Of a stretch of 64,000 nt of DNA, positions 52,201 through 59,904 are shown in pieces. The stretch spans positions 1,167,745,749 through 1,167,809,748 of the forward strand of contig OY856409.1 of assembly GCA_963693085.1 (NCBI GenBank), in the 5' to 3' direction. Below the pieces are notes generated by a model that had not been told where the DNA came from, made no database searches, and saw nothing but the letters and a program-made list of their open reading frames with translations. The position numbers and the translations under genes are program-made. Numbering within the stretch: position 1 is the first letter of the stretch; each line of letters starts with the position of its first letter. This stretch comes from Alisma plantago-aquatica. Taxonomy: Eukaryota > Streptophyta > Magnoliopsida > Alismatales > Alismataceae.

Positions 52201-52992
52201 TACTTGGGGCTAAATGCATGCCACTTTTTATTATATATTATTGCCATTTATACTCTTAATTTATCACTTATGAGGAACTCTTTTAGGTTCTTTCAAGAGC
52301 TCAAGTAAATAATCTTTACTGTGTTTCACACCTTTTGGTATTTATCTATATGATGTCTGTTAGACAGTTCTAAGTAACATAAATGTTTGTCCGAATCTTC
52401 TAACATTGTTGCTTATCGTTCAGTTCAATTATCCCCAATATTATAACTACATATGGAGAGCAAAACCGAATTTGAAAATCTTGATAATTCTTAGAGTTAA
52501 ATCAAATATTCCTTATGTTAAACTTGTTAGAAGCGGCCTCCTCAGCTTAAGGCTGTATAGTATAAGATATTTGTATATTTGACATTTATTCTTGCTTTGT
52601 TATGTCCAAAATAAAAAAAAATCATTTTTTGAATTTTGAGATACAGCGAGCTGATACTTCTTGTTTCCATGCTATATATAATGTTGCTATATTCTTTGAT
52701 ATCCTTAAACTTTTTTGTATTTCCTCTACATGTTTCTTTATTGGCTATCACTGTTTTAGATAACAATGATTCTAATCTAGATCACTTGCAAATTTAGGTT
52801 TCCAAATGCCAAAAACCGAGGAGAATGACCTTATATTGGTTAAGATATACTTGTGGAGCAGTTGGATTGTCTGCTTGTACCATATGGATCTTACGTCATA
52901 GCAGGCTGATGGGAAGCCCAGATATTGATAATTGGGTTCGTGAAGCAAAGGAGTCAACTGCTGGGTTCTGGAGAAGTCATGTTGAACAACCT
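26485..52992 (+). CDS. DGS1: DGS1-like protein (NCA2 family), exons 1-6 of an incomplete gene
   Basis: DGS1 (DGD1 SUPPRESSOR 1) is a plant mitochondrial outer-membrane protein linked to lipid transfer and galactolipid metabolism; yeast NCA2 affects expression of mitochondrial ATP synthase subunits. Six exons join in frame to about 356 residues, roughly 60% of the usual length of about 600. Recognisable blocks are [48 protein letters not shown], and in exon 6 [16 protein letters not shown] (start of a membrane segment) and [17 protein letters not shown]. All introns are GT-AG: 566, 119, 24000, 115 and 640 bp, then more than 11 kb. The C-terminal exons are not in the window. No stop or frameshift is seen, so the gene is probably active. 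Confidence 0.88.
27299..27413 (+). CDS. DGS1: DGS1-like exon 2
   Basis: The acceptor is CTTTCTGCAG at 27298 and the donor GCTGAG|GTCTCT. It encodes [17 protein letters not shown] and [19 protein letters not shown] second good acceptor (CTCTTGACAG, ending 27238) lies 60 nt upstream in the same frame and would add 20 residues. Confidence 0.85.
27533..27736 (+). CDS. DGS1: DGS1-like exon 3
   Basis: 68 codons, phase 0 at both ends. It runs from TTTTTTCACAG| to GCTCAG|GTTTTT and encodes [19 protein letters not shown] and [19 protein letters not shown]. The 24-kb intron 3 follows. Confidence 0.9.
27737..30534 (+). other. First part of intron 3
   Basis: I recognise no gene in these 2.8 kb. It contains a 44-bp minisatellite (29503-29634), a CT-rich run near 30044-30068 and CACACA runs near 30070-30150. 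The short ORFs (for example 27910-28203) match nothing I know. Confidence 0.55.
29503..29634. repeat. 44-bp minisatellite, three identical units
   Basis: Units start at 29503, 29547 and 29591, each beginning ATCAGTTCTGACTCTGAGG. By eye all three are identical across 132 bp, which implies recent expansion or ongoing homogenisation. Confidence 0.9.
30724..31354. mobile_element. Non-autonomous hAT element (631 bp)
   Basis: Terminal inverted repeats are CAGGGCTGGCAA on the left and TTGCCACCCCTA on the right. 8-bp flanks CCTAATAC (30716-30723) and CATAATAC (31355-31362) agree at 7 of 8 bases. The ends are rich in GACCCGA / TCGGGTC words while the middle is AT-rich. There is no transposase. Confidence 0.8.
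31415..32643 (-). mobile_element. 5'-truncated RTE LINE with 18-bp target duplication
   Basis: The sequence TGAATCCTAAAACATGGT occurs exactly at 31397-31414 and 32644-32661. In the minus direction the element enters inside the reverse transcriptase and ends in (GAT)n next to the duplication. This establishes the real 3' terminus of the family. It is inserted in the LTR of the minus element. Confidence 0.93.
31430..32575 (-). pseudogene. LINE reverse transcriptase C-terminal part, one stop
   Basis: It is the best-preserved LINE protein in the window: 381 codons in one frame with a single TAA (31778-31780) at the border of the C-terminal domain. It has [40 protein letters not shown] and an active-site box [11 protein letters not shown]. 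That box has V for the usual A and has lost one residue compared with [10 protein letters not shown] in the other copies. It ends with [12 protein letters not shown]. Confidence 0.88.
33480..33860. repeat. About 190-bp tandem duplication inside the minus element
   Basis: Two diverged units (from about 33480 and 33670) each contain TTTTGACAAAAAG, GGAAGAAGATC, GTAGAGAGGAAA and TGTACTGTTCATG-like blocks. They encode no recognisable protein. Confidence 0.6.
34047..34060 (-). promoter_or_regulatory. Primer binding site, minus element
   Basis: Read on the minus strand it is TTGATATCACAGCC, two to three changes from the site complementary to initiator-Met tRNA. It directly abuts the 5' LTR end. Confidence 0.6.
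34061..34365 (-). repeat. 5' LTR of the minus element (305 bp)
   Basis: It is bounded by TG and CA when read on either strand (starts TGATGCAAAC, ends GCTTCA on plus). It matches the split copy at 30535-32743 with scattered differences. Confidence 0.7.
34366..36103. other. Intron 3 sequence without recognised gene
   Basis: No coding region. It contains an 86-bp tandem duplication (34998-35169) and a short ACCGGT-rich patch near 35420-35500 that resembles the repeat at 55715-56335. Confidence 0.5.
34998..35169. repeat. 86-bp tandem duplication
   Basis: Units start at 34998 and 35084 with GCTAGAAATATGGATAAAAT. They differ at only a few positions, mostly near the end of the unit. Confidence 0.85.
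36123..36647. mobile_element. hAT-like MITE rich in TTAACCG words
   Basis: The ends TGGGGGTGAG and CTCACCCCTA are inverted repeats. 8-bp flanks ATGACGCC (36115-36122) and ACAACGCC (36648-36655) agree at 6 of 8. The element carries many GGTTAATTCGG / CCGAATTAACC words and no ORF. Confidence 0.65.
36879..37200. repeat. 161-bp tandem duplication
   Basis: Units begin GTCAAACTAGGGCAAGAG at 36879 and 37040 and stay closely similar for about 150 bp, including TGATTGTCACATTCGATC. Confidence 0.85.
37300..37412 (+). mobile_element. RTE LINE copy 4, left fragment
   Basis: It matches 2755-2860 of LINE copy 1 (reverse transcriptase, PGRST block onward; TAGGAGGCTTATGGAGAAG). It is interrupted by an LTR element and continues at 47205. 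Confidence 0.75.
37413..37597 (-). repeat. 3' LTR of old element (left side)
   Basis: 185 bp. The left end is decayed (TTTGGAAAA versus TGTGGAAAA in the other LTR) and the right end is CTCTCTAACA. The purine-rich AGCTTGAGGAGAG tract on the minus strand just inside it is the likely polypurine tract. Confidence 0.7.
37988..39061. mobile_element. Non-autonomous hAT element (1074 bp)
   Basis: Terminal repeats are TAGGGAAGAGCAT and ATGGTCATCCCTA. 8-bp flanks GTCAGCAT (37980-37987) and GTCAACAT (39062-39069) differ at one base. The GC-rich ends carry CCCGACCC / GGGTCGGG words like 30724-31354, while the middle is AT-rich with an (AT)n run near 38765-38800. No transposase. Confidence 0.82.
39145..39305 (+). 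repeat. 5' LTR of young element
   Basis: 161 bp, TGTTAGAGAGTC to TTTCTGACA. It differs from the 3' LTR at 39236, 39258 and 39285 only, each G here and A there. A perfect palindrome CTCCTATATATAGGAG (39239-39254) holds the TATA box. Confidence 0.95.
39306..39318 (+). promoter_or_regulatory. Primer binding site (initiator-Met tRNA)
   Basis: TGGTATCAGAGCA begins at the base after the LTR. It is the standard plant Copia primer site. Confidence 0.9.
40450..40960 (+). repeat. Degenerate repeats in the interior of the young element
   Basis: CAGCACTCTCTGG, TTTGCACGTTGACTTTCTG and CTGTGCTTTATTTGCACG recur with 60-80 bp spacing. The same words occur, inverted, in the older element at 41560-41700. Confidence 0.7.
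41239..41254 (+). promoter_or_regulatory. Polypurine tract of young element
   Basis: CAGCTTGAGGGGGTG directly precedes the 3' LTR start TGTTAG. Confidence 0.7.
41255..41415 (+). repeat. 3' LTR of young element
   Basis: 161 bp, about 98% identical to the 5' LTR (3 differences). It is followed by the target duplication AGACT. Confidence 0.95.
42261..43140. mobile_element. hAT-like element, GCCTAGGC family (member 1)
   Basis: The right end CGCCTATACAACTATG matches the right end of the two better-defined members below. GC-rich ends with CCTAGGCGCC words flank an AT/T-rich middle. The left boundary and the target duplication are not clear. Confidence 0.55.
43418..44600. mobile_element. hAT-like element, GCCTAGGC family (member 2, 1183 bp)
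   Basis: It starts CTGTGTTGTACAGG and ends GCCTATACAACCATG. There is a perfect 8-bp target duplication GTTCAAAG (43410-43417, 44601-44608). The ends carry GCGCCTAGG, and the middle is a degenerate array of TTAGGTCTGATTTGGG-type words. No transposase. Confidence 0.88.
44955..46040. repeat. Degenerate array of ATCTACTGATTTGTATTTATT words
   Basis: About 1.1 kb is built of short units combining TCATCTACTGATTT, TAGTTATC and GTATTTATTTATG, with irregular 30-60 bp spacing and larger-order repeats (for example near 45030, 45460 and 45970). Confidence 0.85.
46083..46285. repeat. (TCTA)n/(TA)n microsatellite
   Basis: A short TCTA run grades into about 190 bp of nearly pure TA. It is a replication-slippage site and hard to assemble, so its length is uncertain. 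Confidence 0.9.
47026..47204 (-). repeat. 5' LTR of old element (right side)
   Basis: 179 bp, TGTGGAAAAG to GACTCTAACA on plus. The primer site lies at 47012-47025 on minus (TGGTATCACAGCAG). The host-element sequence at 46379-47011 (unique DNA with ACACGCCGTG-like words near 46400-46510) has no recognised gene. Confidence 0.75.
47205..48526 (+). mobile_element. RTE LINE copy 4, right fragment
   Basis: It resumes the reverse transcriptase at GAAAAGGCTTATGAC (KAYD block) and runs to about 47715. After an insert it resumes at about 48377 (GAGTGCAACT, GGGAGTGAATG, TGTCAACAAGATGA). It is the most decayed LINE here. The terminal domain is missing. Confidence 0.7.
47716..48376. other. Unidentified insert in LINE copy 4
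   Basis: The LINE alignment is interrupted by 660 bp of other sequence. It includes a 45-bp tandem pair (47850 and 47895, ACTTAGAACTTTGTTATTTT). A minus-strand reading frame at 47811-48170 has a hydrophobic stretch ([19 protein letters not shown]). I do not recognise it and see no element ends. Confidence 0.4.
48527..49340 (-). mobile_element. Fragment of a third minus-strand LTR element
   Basis: On minus, TGGTATCAAAGCACATG (ending at 49019 on plus) resembles the initiator-Met primer site. It abuts a segment whose minus-strand end is CCCTTTCACA, as expected for an LTR end. The rest (48527-49002) would be leader. No second LTR and no proteins are seen. Confidence 0.45.
49341..50637. other. 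Intron 3 sequence without recognised gene
   Basis: A short reading frame near 50095-50255 ends at CTTCAAG|GTGAGA, which resembles an exon and donor. The frame contains a stop and matches nothing I know. Confidence 0.4.
50638..51366. mobile_element. hAT-like element, GCCTAGGC family (member 4, about 729 bp)
   Basis: It starts CTATGTTGTATTAGG and ends CCAGACAACCTTG, near the family ends. CCTAGGCGCCCAGCC lies inside the left end and GCCTAGGCTTCG inside the right, with a pyrimidine-rich middle. The flanking 8-mers agree at only 4 of 8, so it is older or the ends are off. Confidence 0.6.
51737..51874 (+). CDS. DGS1: DGS1-like exon 4
   Basis: 46 codons, phase 0. It runs from TTTATGCAG| to TTGAAG|GTTTGC and encodes [20 protein letters not shown] and [18 protein letters not shown]. 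It joins exon 3 without a gap relative to the family alignment as I recall it. Confidence 0.88.
51990..52157 (+). CDS. DGS1: DGS1-like exon 5
   Basis: 56 codons, phase 0. The acceptor is TAACTTGCAG and the donor TTTTTG|GTAAGA. It encodes NGHTDADG at the start and [20 protein letters not shown] near the end. Confidence 0.88.
52798..52992 (+). CDS. DGS1: DGS1-like exon 6
   Basis: 65 codons, phase 0. The acceptor is AAATTTAG and the donor CAACCT|GTACTG. It encodes the membrane segment ([16 protein letters not shown]) and the conserved block [17 protein letters not shown], and ends FWRSHVEQP. The family continues at once with a SIRDELFETF-like block, which I do not find in the rest of the window. 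Confidence 0.92.
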
Positions 52993-53620
52993 GTACTGTT
53001 CTTCTTCTGTAACTGTATTTTCATAGTCATAATTGACAATCTATTAGGCTGTAGTAAAGACGTCTTAAAGCTAGAAACTGTGAGGATTGTTTTGGCAAGT
53101 TTAAGAACTGATTAAATTTAAAAAACAGTGTACATAAAACCAATTTCTGAATTATTCACAAATGGTTTTTTTAATGAACACACCCCTGTTTGTTAGTGTT
53201 GGCTGCTTTAAAATTCATTGGAATGAAAATTAAGATGAGGTGAGATGAACTAGAACCATGGTTGCCTAAGCTGGATAAAGTTGGGGGTCGAACCATGGAT
53301 ATAGTTAGTGCACATGCCACACAAAACTGCTAAATCATAGGAAATGTGTTATGAGTATGTATTTTATTCAAGAATTAGAAAATCGGTACACACCAAATAC
53401 TTGGAAACAGCAGGAACGCTTTAAGTTTGCTTAGATCTTTAGCTAGACAATCCCATAGAGAAATCTTCCTCAACTTGATAAATATTGAATGATCCACCCT
53501 CTCCCAACCCCAACATCTATACTATATAAGAAAGCCCGTAGAGGGTTTCTTCTGCATTTTTCCTTTTTAAAAATTATAAAATCGTCCTTGCATTCTAATC
53601 TATACTAAATAGGAAAAAGT
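52993..53620 (+). other. Start of intron 6
   Basis: AT-rich sequence with no recognised gene. A GAACCATGG pair near 53253-53296 hints at a decayed MITE. Confidence 0.5.
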
Positions 53621-53927
53621 GTGGGAGATATTTATTATTAAATAATCAATACAAATCTTTTTATGTTTTTAGTTAATAATTTTTTACCCTAACAAGGTAG
53701 CTGTGCGAGACCATAGAAGGGTTTAGATGCAATTTTTTTCCCTTTAGTTTTCCTTAGAATAATAAGTATATATTATTTGTTATTCTTTATTCTATTTCTC
53801 TTTATATATATGGGATTAGTCCCATACCGTGTAACTAGGTTATTGGCCATCACTCAAGTCCATATATATAAGTGTGTCCTGTTAATACAAAGTCAAGTTG
53901 CTCTACCTCATAATCTCCCTATTAACA
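53621..53927 (+). repeat. Copia-B 5' LTR (start uncertain)
   Basis: It ends CCCTATTAACA directly before the primer site. A TATA stretch (CTTTATATATATGG) is near 53802-53814. The start is placed at a TGTGGGAG without support from a second LTR. Confidence 0.45.
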
Positions 53928-53940
53928 TGGTATCAGAGCG
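53928..53940 (+). promoter_or_regulatory. Primer binding site of Copia-B
   Basis: TGGTATCAGAGCG, the initiator-Met type, immediately follows the LTR end CA. Confidence 0.85.
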
Positions 53941-54039
53941 ATCGGTACCCTAATTCTTCGTATAGAAAGCCAGATGGCGACTGCCATCATCAACGACATT
54001 GACGTTATCTCCACCAAGCATCTCCCTTGTTATCCTCTC

Positions 54040-54290
54040 TTCTCTAAGGTGGAAGTCATCTCCACCATCCTGTTTGTCATCTTCACAGTGGTAGAAGTCA
54101 CCTCCATCACTTGGATCGTCCTGGATCGTTATATCCATAGTGGTGGAAGTCATATCCACCACCCGAGTTGTCATCTCCTACATCTGGATCATCATCTCCA
54201 TAGTGGTGGAAGTCATCTCTACCACCTGAATCGTTGTCTTCATCATTCGGATCGTTGTCTTCATCATCCAGATCGTCATCTCCCTTTCTC
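54040..54290 (+). repeat. Repeats in Copia-B leader
   Basis: CATAGTGGTGGAAGTCAT recurs (54131, 54201 and, diverged, 54088), and TCGTTGTCTTCATCAT occurs twice near 54230-54265. The leader frame from 53974 contains these repeats and is not a recognised protein. Confidence 0.65.
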
Positions 54291-54447
54291 TTCCTTCAAA
54301 TCCAAATGTAGGAGGTTTATTTCTAGAAGAGGAGTCATTCGTGAAGTTAGAGTGAAACGTTTCTAACATTCACTTGAAAGCTGTCCCGACGACGCGGGAC
54401 AATCAACACCTGTATGTATTCATCCGATGACTCAAGGTTCTATCTAG

Positions 54448-54655
54448 AGCGAAATTACACGCTGTATCAGAAATCAACACGCCGTGTAGATGAAAGGCTG
54501 TTTCATGCCTACACGCCGTGTCGGCGGTTTTACGCCTGCACACCGTGTCAGATTTCCACATGCCGTGTCGACAACAATCTGTCTCGTCCTTGACACCTTA
54601 CATGCCGTTTAGAATTTCTACACACCGTGTAGAATTTCCAAACACCGTGTAAGTA
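54448..54655 (+). repeat. ACACGCCGTGT motif cluster in Copia-B leader
   Basis: At least nine copies or close variants of ACACGCCGTGTC (ACACACCGTGT, ACATGCCGTGT, and so on) lie within about 210 bp. The word is close to palindromic (ACACGGCGTGT on the other strand). Confidence 0.8.
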
Positions 54656-54754
54656 ATCTCCTGTCACCAATATCACTTCTTTTCTATCTCATACAAGTGA
54701 TTTTGGTCAAATCTGGTCCCCATCATTTCTGAGAAGGCAGAAGAGAAGGAAATA

Positions 54755-55605
54755 GTGGCTCCCATTTTTGTTCTTGTTTTGGTCATCACCACTCAAAAGC
54801 TCAATGAAAAGAACTTCACTCAGTGGAGTCGTACAGTCAAGATTTGGTTCAAGGGACAAGGAAAATATAAACACCTCAAAGAAGGTCCTCCCACAAATGA
54901 CACTCTAGAACAGTGGGAGCAAAGTGATGCACATCTTTTGTCTATTATGTGGAATTCCATGGAGGCGCATGCTGCCGACCTCATCAGCCACTTTGAGAGT
55001 TGCAAGGATATCTGGGATCATCTTAACCTCATGTATGAGAAAATAGCTCGAAAGTATGTATGAGATGACTGTGGAGATGTATAAGCCTTCAACAGGACGA
55101 TAAGTCTCTAACTCAATACTTTGGAGAGGTAACTCGAATCACCAACGATCTTCATTCTTCACTTTTGCTGATTGTGGATCTCAAAGAGCACCATAAATAG
55201 AGAGATCAGATGGCAGTCATCAAACTCCTAGTCGGTCTCCGACATGAGTATGAAGGAGTGCATAGTCAAATCCTTGCTGGATTTGAACTTCCTAAACTGG
55301 ATGAAGCATATCAGTGAGTCTCATGCGCCTTCATAGAGCAAATCCGACCATAGTTTCTGATGAATCTATCATGGTTTCACAAGTTGTCACACCAATACGT
55401 GGTTCTTTACCTCTAGACAAGGATGAGGAGGCCACAGAGGCAAACCTTTGGAGGACGGGGCCGTCCAGAATGCACTCATTGTGGAAAGATGGGGCATTAC
55501 AAGGAAACCTACTATGAGATTCATGGGTATCCTTCAAAAACCTCATCTGAAAATATTGCATCTACTGAAGACACTCTGGGAAACACCACCACCAAATTCA
55601 AGTGA
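54755..55605 (+). pseudogene. Copia-B gag pseudogene
   Basis: The core reads KLNEKNFTQWSRTVKIW, GKYKHLKEGPP and CKDIWDHLNLMYE (54755-55063). The rest is frameshifted and reappears at 55423-55600 with GGRGRPECTHCGKMGHYKET followed by YYEIHGYPSK. The zinc knuckle has lost its last cysteine (Y in its place). This is a typical Copia capsid gene, non-functional. Confidence 0.82.
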
Positions 55606-55714
55606 TTGATGATGAGTACAACCAATTCTGCCAATACAAAGCATCTCAACAAGCCTCATCATCAATTGCATCTATGACTTCCTTTGTCCAACGTCCTGGT
55701 GATTTACTGCCAAT

Positions 55715-56335
55715 GTTAGCAGGACTGGACCAGTCATCAAACCAGTGAGGCTATCGGTTCATGGTTAACCGGTTCCTGGTTAACCGGTTTGACCTATGAT
55801 TAGATCGGTTCAACCGGTGACATCATCAATATGCTAAAAATATACACAATATGGACTAAATATGAACTAGTTCAACTATGATGAAGTTATAAGTAGAATT
55901 CTTAGAACCCACAATAGACTCGTAACCTCATACATGAAAAAATATTGATGTTTCATATGAAATGATACTTCTAAATCTAAAGTTCATTAACATAATATGA
56001 TCCTAAACATGATTAGTGGAGCGGAAGTTCTCGTGAGAGTCAGGGCTGGGAAAATTAGGGGTGTGGGTTTTTCGTTTATGTCTATGCCCAAAATTGGGTC
56101 ATGTGTTGAGAGGCGGGGAGGAGATTATAGTTACCCACTCATTGGCTGAGACATGAGTTCTAGTTAATCAAACTGGTGCAACCAGTTAGTCGGTAGACCG
56201 GTCAGTGCTGATTGGTTGGATCGACCATCTCACTGATTGGACCGGTATTACCCGGTTTATACGATAACCGAACCGGTAGGGGTGTCGGTTCACAGTCTGA
56301 CTGGTCAGACCGGAAGGTTCAACCAGATTTTAATA
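55715..56335. mobile_element. ACCGGTT-rich insert (MITE-like)
   Basis: It splits Copia-B between the region after gag and the protease. It is rich in GGTTAACCGG, AACCGGTT and GACCGGT words and has no ORF. I could not match the ends or a target duplication. Confidence 0.5.
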
Positions 56336-56340
56336 ACACA

Positions 56341-58400
56341 CTAACTGCATGCATATCTCAAGCTTCTCATGTAGGTTCGTCTTCTTAGATTCTTGACTCC
56401 AATGCAACAGATCACCTTACAGGTACAACCAACCTTATATCTAACTTCTCTACCAGCAGATCACCTCTTCTACCAGTCACCATTGCCAATGGTTCTAAAG
56501 AACATGTACAAGACACTAGAACTATCAAACCCTTACCTACGTTCTCACTACCATCAACTTTATTTGTTTCCAAATTTCCCTTTAATCTAATTTCCAAAAG
56601 CAAGTTAACCCGTTCTCTTAAAGACTCAGTTACATTTAACCCTGATCATTGCGTTATGCAAGACCTCCAGACAAAGAAGGTGATTGGTGGTAGGTAGGAA
56701 TTTGCAGGTCTCTACTATCTTGATATGACTTCCAAAGCATGTGTAACAACTACTCTTCATATTCATAGTCAGTTTGGACACATGTTGTTGAAAAAATCAA
56801 GGTTCTTCATCCTCAACTATCTAGTCTTGATAAATGAGAATGTGAGTCATATCAGTTAGGAAAGCATCATCCATCCACCTTTTAAGTCTAAGGATCAGAT
56901 GAGTGCTAAGTCAAAGTTTGAGATTATATATTCTGATGTTTGGGGACCGTGTCGGGTTCTTTCAAGACTTGGTCATAAGTATTTTGTTCCCTTTATTGAT
57001 GCATCCTCTAGAGTCACCTAACTATATTTGATGAATATCTTTCTAAAATTTAACAATAATACAAGGTTTTTGCAATGAAATTGAAACCCAATTTTCTCGA
57101 CGAATTTGTATTCTCCAAACGGTTAATGCAAAAGAGTATTTTTAGTCGTGCTATCTTCCAAAGGCATTATTCACCAATCATCTTGTCCATACACACCTCA
57201 ACAAAATGGGGTAGCTAAACGGAAAACCCGCCATATTGTCGAAACAACCCAAACTGCCCTTTTTCATATGAAAGTCCCAAAGGAATTCTGGGGTGATGTT
57301 TTCCTTACCGCCACATATCTTATTAACCACATGCCACCATTCACCTTAAACAACCACATACCATTCCAACTCCTTTGTCCAAATCATCCCGTTTATATTA
57401 TTTCTCCAAAAATATTTGGGCTTGTTTGTTTTGATCACAATGTTGAGATTAGTCGTCATAAACTCACCCCAAAGGCTTCCAAATGTGTCTTTCTTGGTTA
57501 CTCTAAGACTCAAAAGGGATACGTGTTATGACCTTGTTGAACACAAATTCATGGCTTATGCTGATGTCAGTTTCTCTAAAGATACTCCATTCTTTGGAGA
57601 TTTTCAGTCTGTTGGGGAACTTGAGGAAGTTCTCTCGCTTCCCATGGTCATTGAGATCTTTTTGTCCAGACCCCTTGTTCAAGGAGAATCACCTCCACCC
57701 GCATATCATCTGACACATCTCAAGTGGAAAAGCCCCCATACTCATATCTATACATGTCGTGCTAAGGCAAGCAATCTGAACAAGAATCAAACAACGCAAA
57801 TGGCAACCCTCCCGCAGTCACCACTTAGTCTGAAGATCCCGTTAGCAACGATAGTTCTCTTGATCTTCCTTTTGCACTTTGAAAAGGAAAACAGTCATGT
57901 ACTCTACATTCCATTTTTGAATTTGTTTCATATGACTGTTAATCTTCCTCATACAAAGCCTTTATCTCATCCATATCTGATATTACTATTCCTAATTCTG
58001 TATCTGTTGCTATGAGTCACCCAAGATGGCGTGATGCTATGGAAGACGATGAATGCTCTACGACAGATTCACACATGGAATTTTGTTTCCTACTCCAGAA
58101 GACAAGGCCATTGTTGTCTGAAAATGGGTTTCTCTGTGAAAGTAGGGCCTAGTGGTGATGTTGATCGACTCAAGGTTCGGCTGGTAGCCAAGGGATATAC
58201 TCAAGCATATGGAGAGGACTACCTCGAGACATGTTCCCTTATGGATAAAATATCATCTGTTCGACTTTTTTATTTCCCTGGCTGTTCAACTTGATATGAA
58301 GAACGCTTTTCTTCATGGTGACTTGTCAGAGGAATTTTATATGGAGCACCCCTGGGTTCGTTGCCCAAGTTTACACTGCATGTAGTGTAGGTGGAGGCAA
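56341..58400 (+). pseudogene. Copia-B pol pseudogene (protease, integrase, RT)
   Basis: Protease: ILDSNATDHLTGT at about 56387, where the usual DSG catalytic triplet reads DSN and the preceding W codon is TAG. Integrase: a degraded zinc region (LGKHHPSTF near 56860), IIYSDVWGPCRVLSRLGHK near 56930 and SCPYTPQQNGVAKRKTRHIV at 57180. Reverse transcriptase: VDRLKVRLVAKGYTQ near 58160 and QLDMKNAFLHGDLSEEFYME at about 58290-58350. At least five frame changes occur. The YVDD region is missing. Confidence 0.85.
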
Positions 58401-58952
58401 TGGGACAATACATGTTCCTATTGTTGGCCTAGACAATTCGGAAGATCAACCTGCTCAACATAAAGGAAAGAAAGGCGTTATTGATGTACTTTTATATTTT
58501 ATAGCACCATATTAAGAATTTAAATGAGCTAAGAGTTAGGTGTTGGTATGTATGCCCATAGAGCCAAACATATGATGATTGTAATGGGGCATCATATACT
58601 TGATTTGATAATTATAAGGTAATTCCATATATTATGTTTGTTTCAATCATGAGATGATGACACAAACATAGTAGATAATAAAGAGTGATGTTACTCGATG
58701 TCTTCAGGTTGAGGACCTGAACAATGGGATCATATGTATGATAAGAGTACATACATTCTTGTTATGTCCCTAGTCGGATATTACAGTGGAGGCAAATAGA
58801 CGACAGTAATACATAAGACTAGTGTGTGTGTTGTTTGGTGATAAAATCTCATTAGTCGTGATGTATGATATCAAACCTAGCACATAGGTATATGTTAGAG
58901 AACAATGTATCAGACAAACCCACCATGAGAGTGATACATGGAGACCTAGGAA

Positions 58953-59781
58953 CAGTGTTTTAAAAAGCGTCCTAGGCGGCCGCTTAAGCGCCACAAGGTG
59001 CTGTCCGCCTAAAAACACCCTTAAGTGCCGCTTAACAAATTTTGAGAAAAGCGGCCGCTTTTTGCCCGCTTAACCTGCTTTTTCCCACTTTTTTCCCGCT
59101 TTTTGCCCGCTTTTTTCCCCGCTTTAAAAAAAAAACTGATGTAAGCATATAACATTAAGTACATTATATACCTCGATTAGTATTGACTATAATATATTAA
59201 ACTAGCATAAATGTTCTATGATATACCTAGTTCTAATTTAGAATGCATACTTTGTATGTGATATGGTATTTTTGTGATGCATCCAAGTAAATTATAGGTA
59301 ACTATTATCTAATTTAGCATGCATACTTTGATTAAATGTACTTAGTAATGTATGACTATTTTATGATGTGCAGATGTAATAATATGTTTGTAAGCTAGCT
59401 ATGATAGGTCTATTGTTTACTGTTTAGCTATGTAAACATGTGATACAAAATTGTTGTTGCATCTTGTATATACACTTATTATTTTATGTGCAAGGTGCTT
59501 TATCTATGACAAGTTTACTATATTATATAAATACAATCATCGTTGTATAGTTGTGTTATAAACTATTTGGGTGTTTTATATTGTCTTGTACAATGTTTAG
59601 ATATGTATAGAAATTTCCAAAATATAACATTTATATACATATATATGTAATTTTGCATAAAAGTTTATAGGAATTGGAAATCCGCTTTTCTAAAAAGCTC
59701 CCGCTTAATCGCCCGCCTGGCGATTAATCGGCTACAAGGTCCCGTCCGCACGCTTCCCGCTTCGTGCTTTTTAAAACCTTG
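58953..59781. mobile_element. Non-autonomous hAT element (829 bp)
   Basis: Inverted ends are CAGTGTTTTAAAAAGCG and GCTTTTTAAAACCTTG. There is a perfect 8-bp target duplication CCTAGGAA (58945-58952, 59782-59789). Subterminal regions repeat GCTTTTTCCCGCTTTT-like words. The middle is AT-rich and there is no transposase. Confidence 0.93.
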
Positions 59782-59904
59782 CCTAGGAATGATAGTCGGG
59801 ATTAGCTCTCATAGTGATAGTGGTGACTGTGGTTCTTAAATCTGAAGTCACTACACTCATCACAACGTCGTTTAATGTATCTGGACACCATCCAACGTGA
59901 CCTT

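Larger units (their letters stand above)
53621..58540 (+). mobile_element. Ty1/copia element Copia-B, truncated pseudogene
   Basis: The order is 5' LTR, primer site, long repetitive leader, gag, protease, integrase and reverse transcriptase, all on plus and all broken by stops or frameshifts. It contains a nested ACCGGT-rich insert. It is cut at 58540 by Copia-A copy 2 (left target TTAGG at 58536-58540), so its RNase H and 3' LTR are absent or beyond the window. The left limit is approximate. Confidence 0.8.

Noticed and set aside
53974..54366. 130-codon ORF after the Copia-B primer site
   Set aside because: Its His/Ser-rich sequence comes from the GTGGTGGAAGTCAT leader repeats. The real gag begins near 54755.
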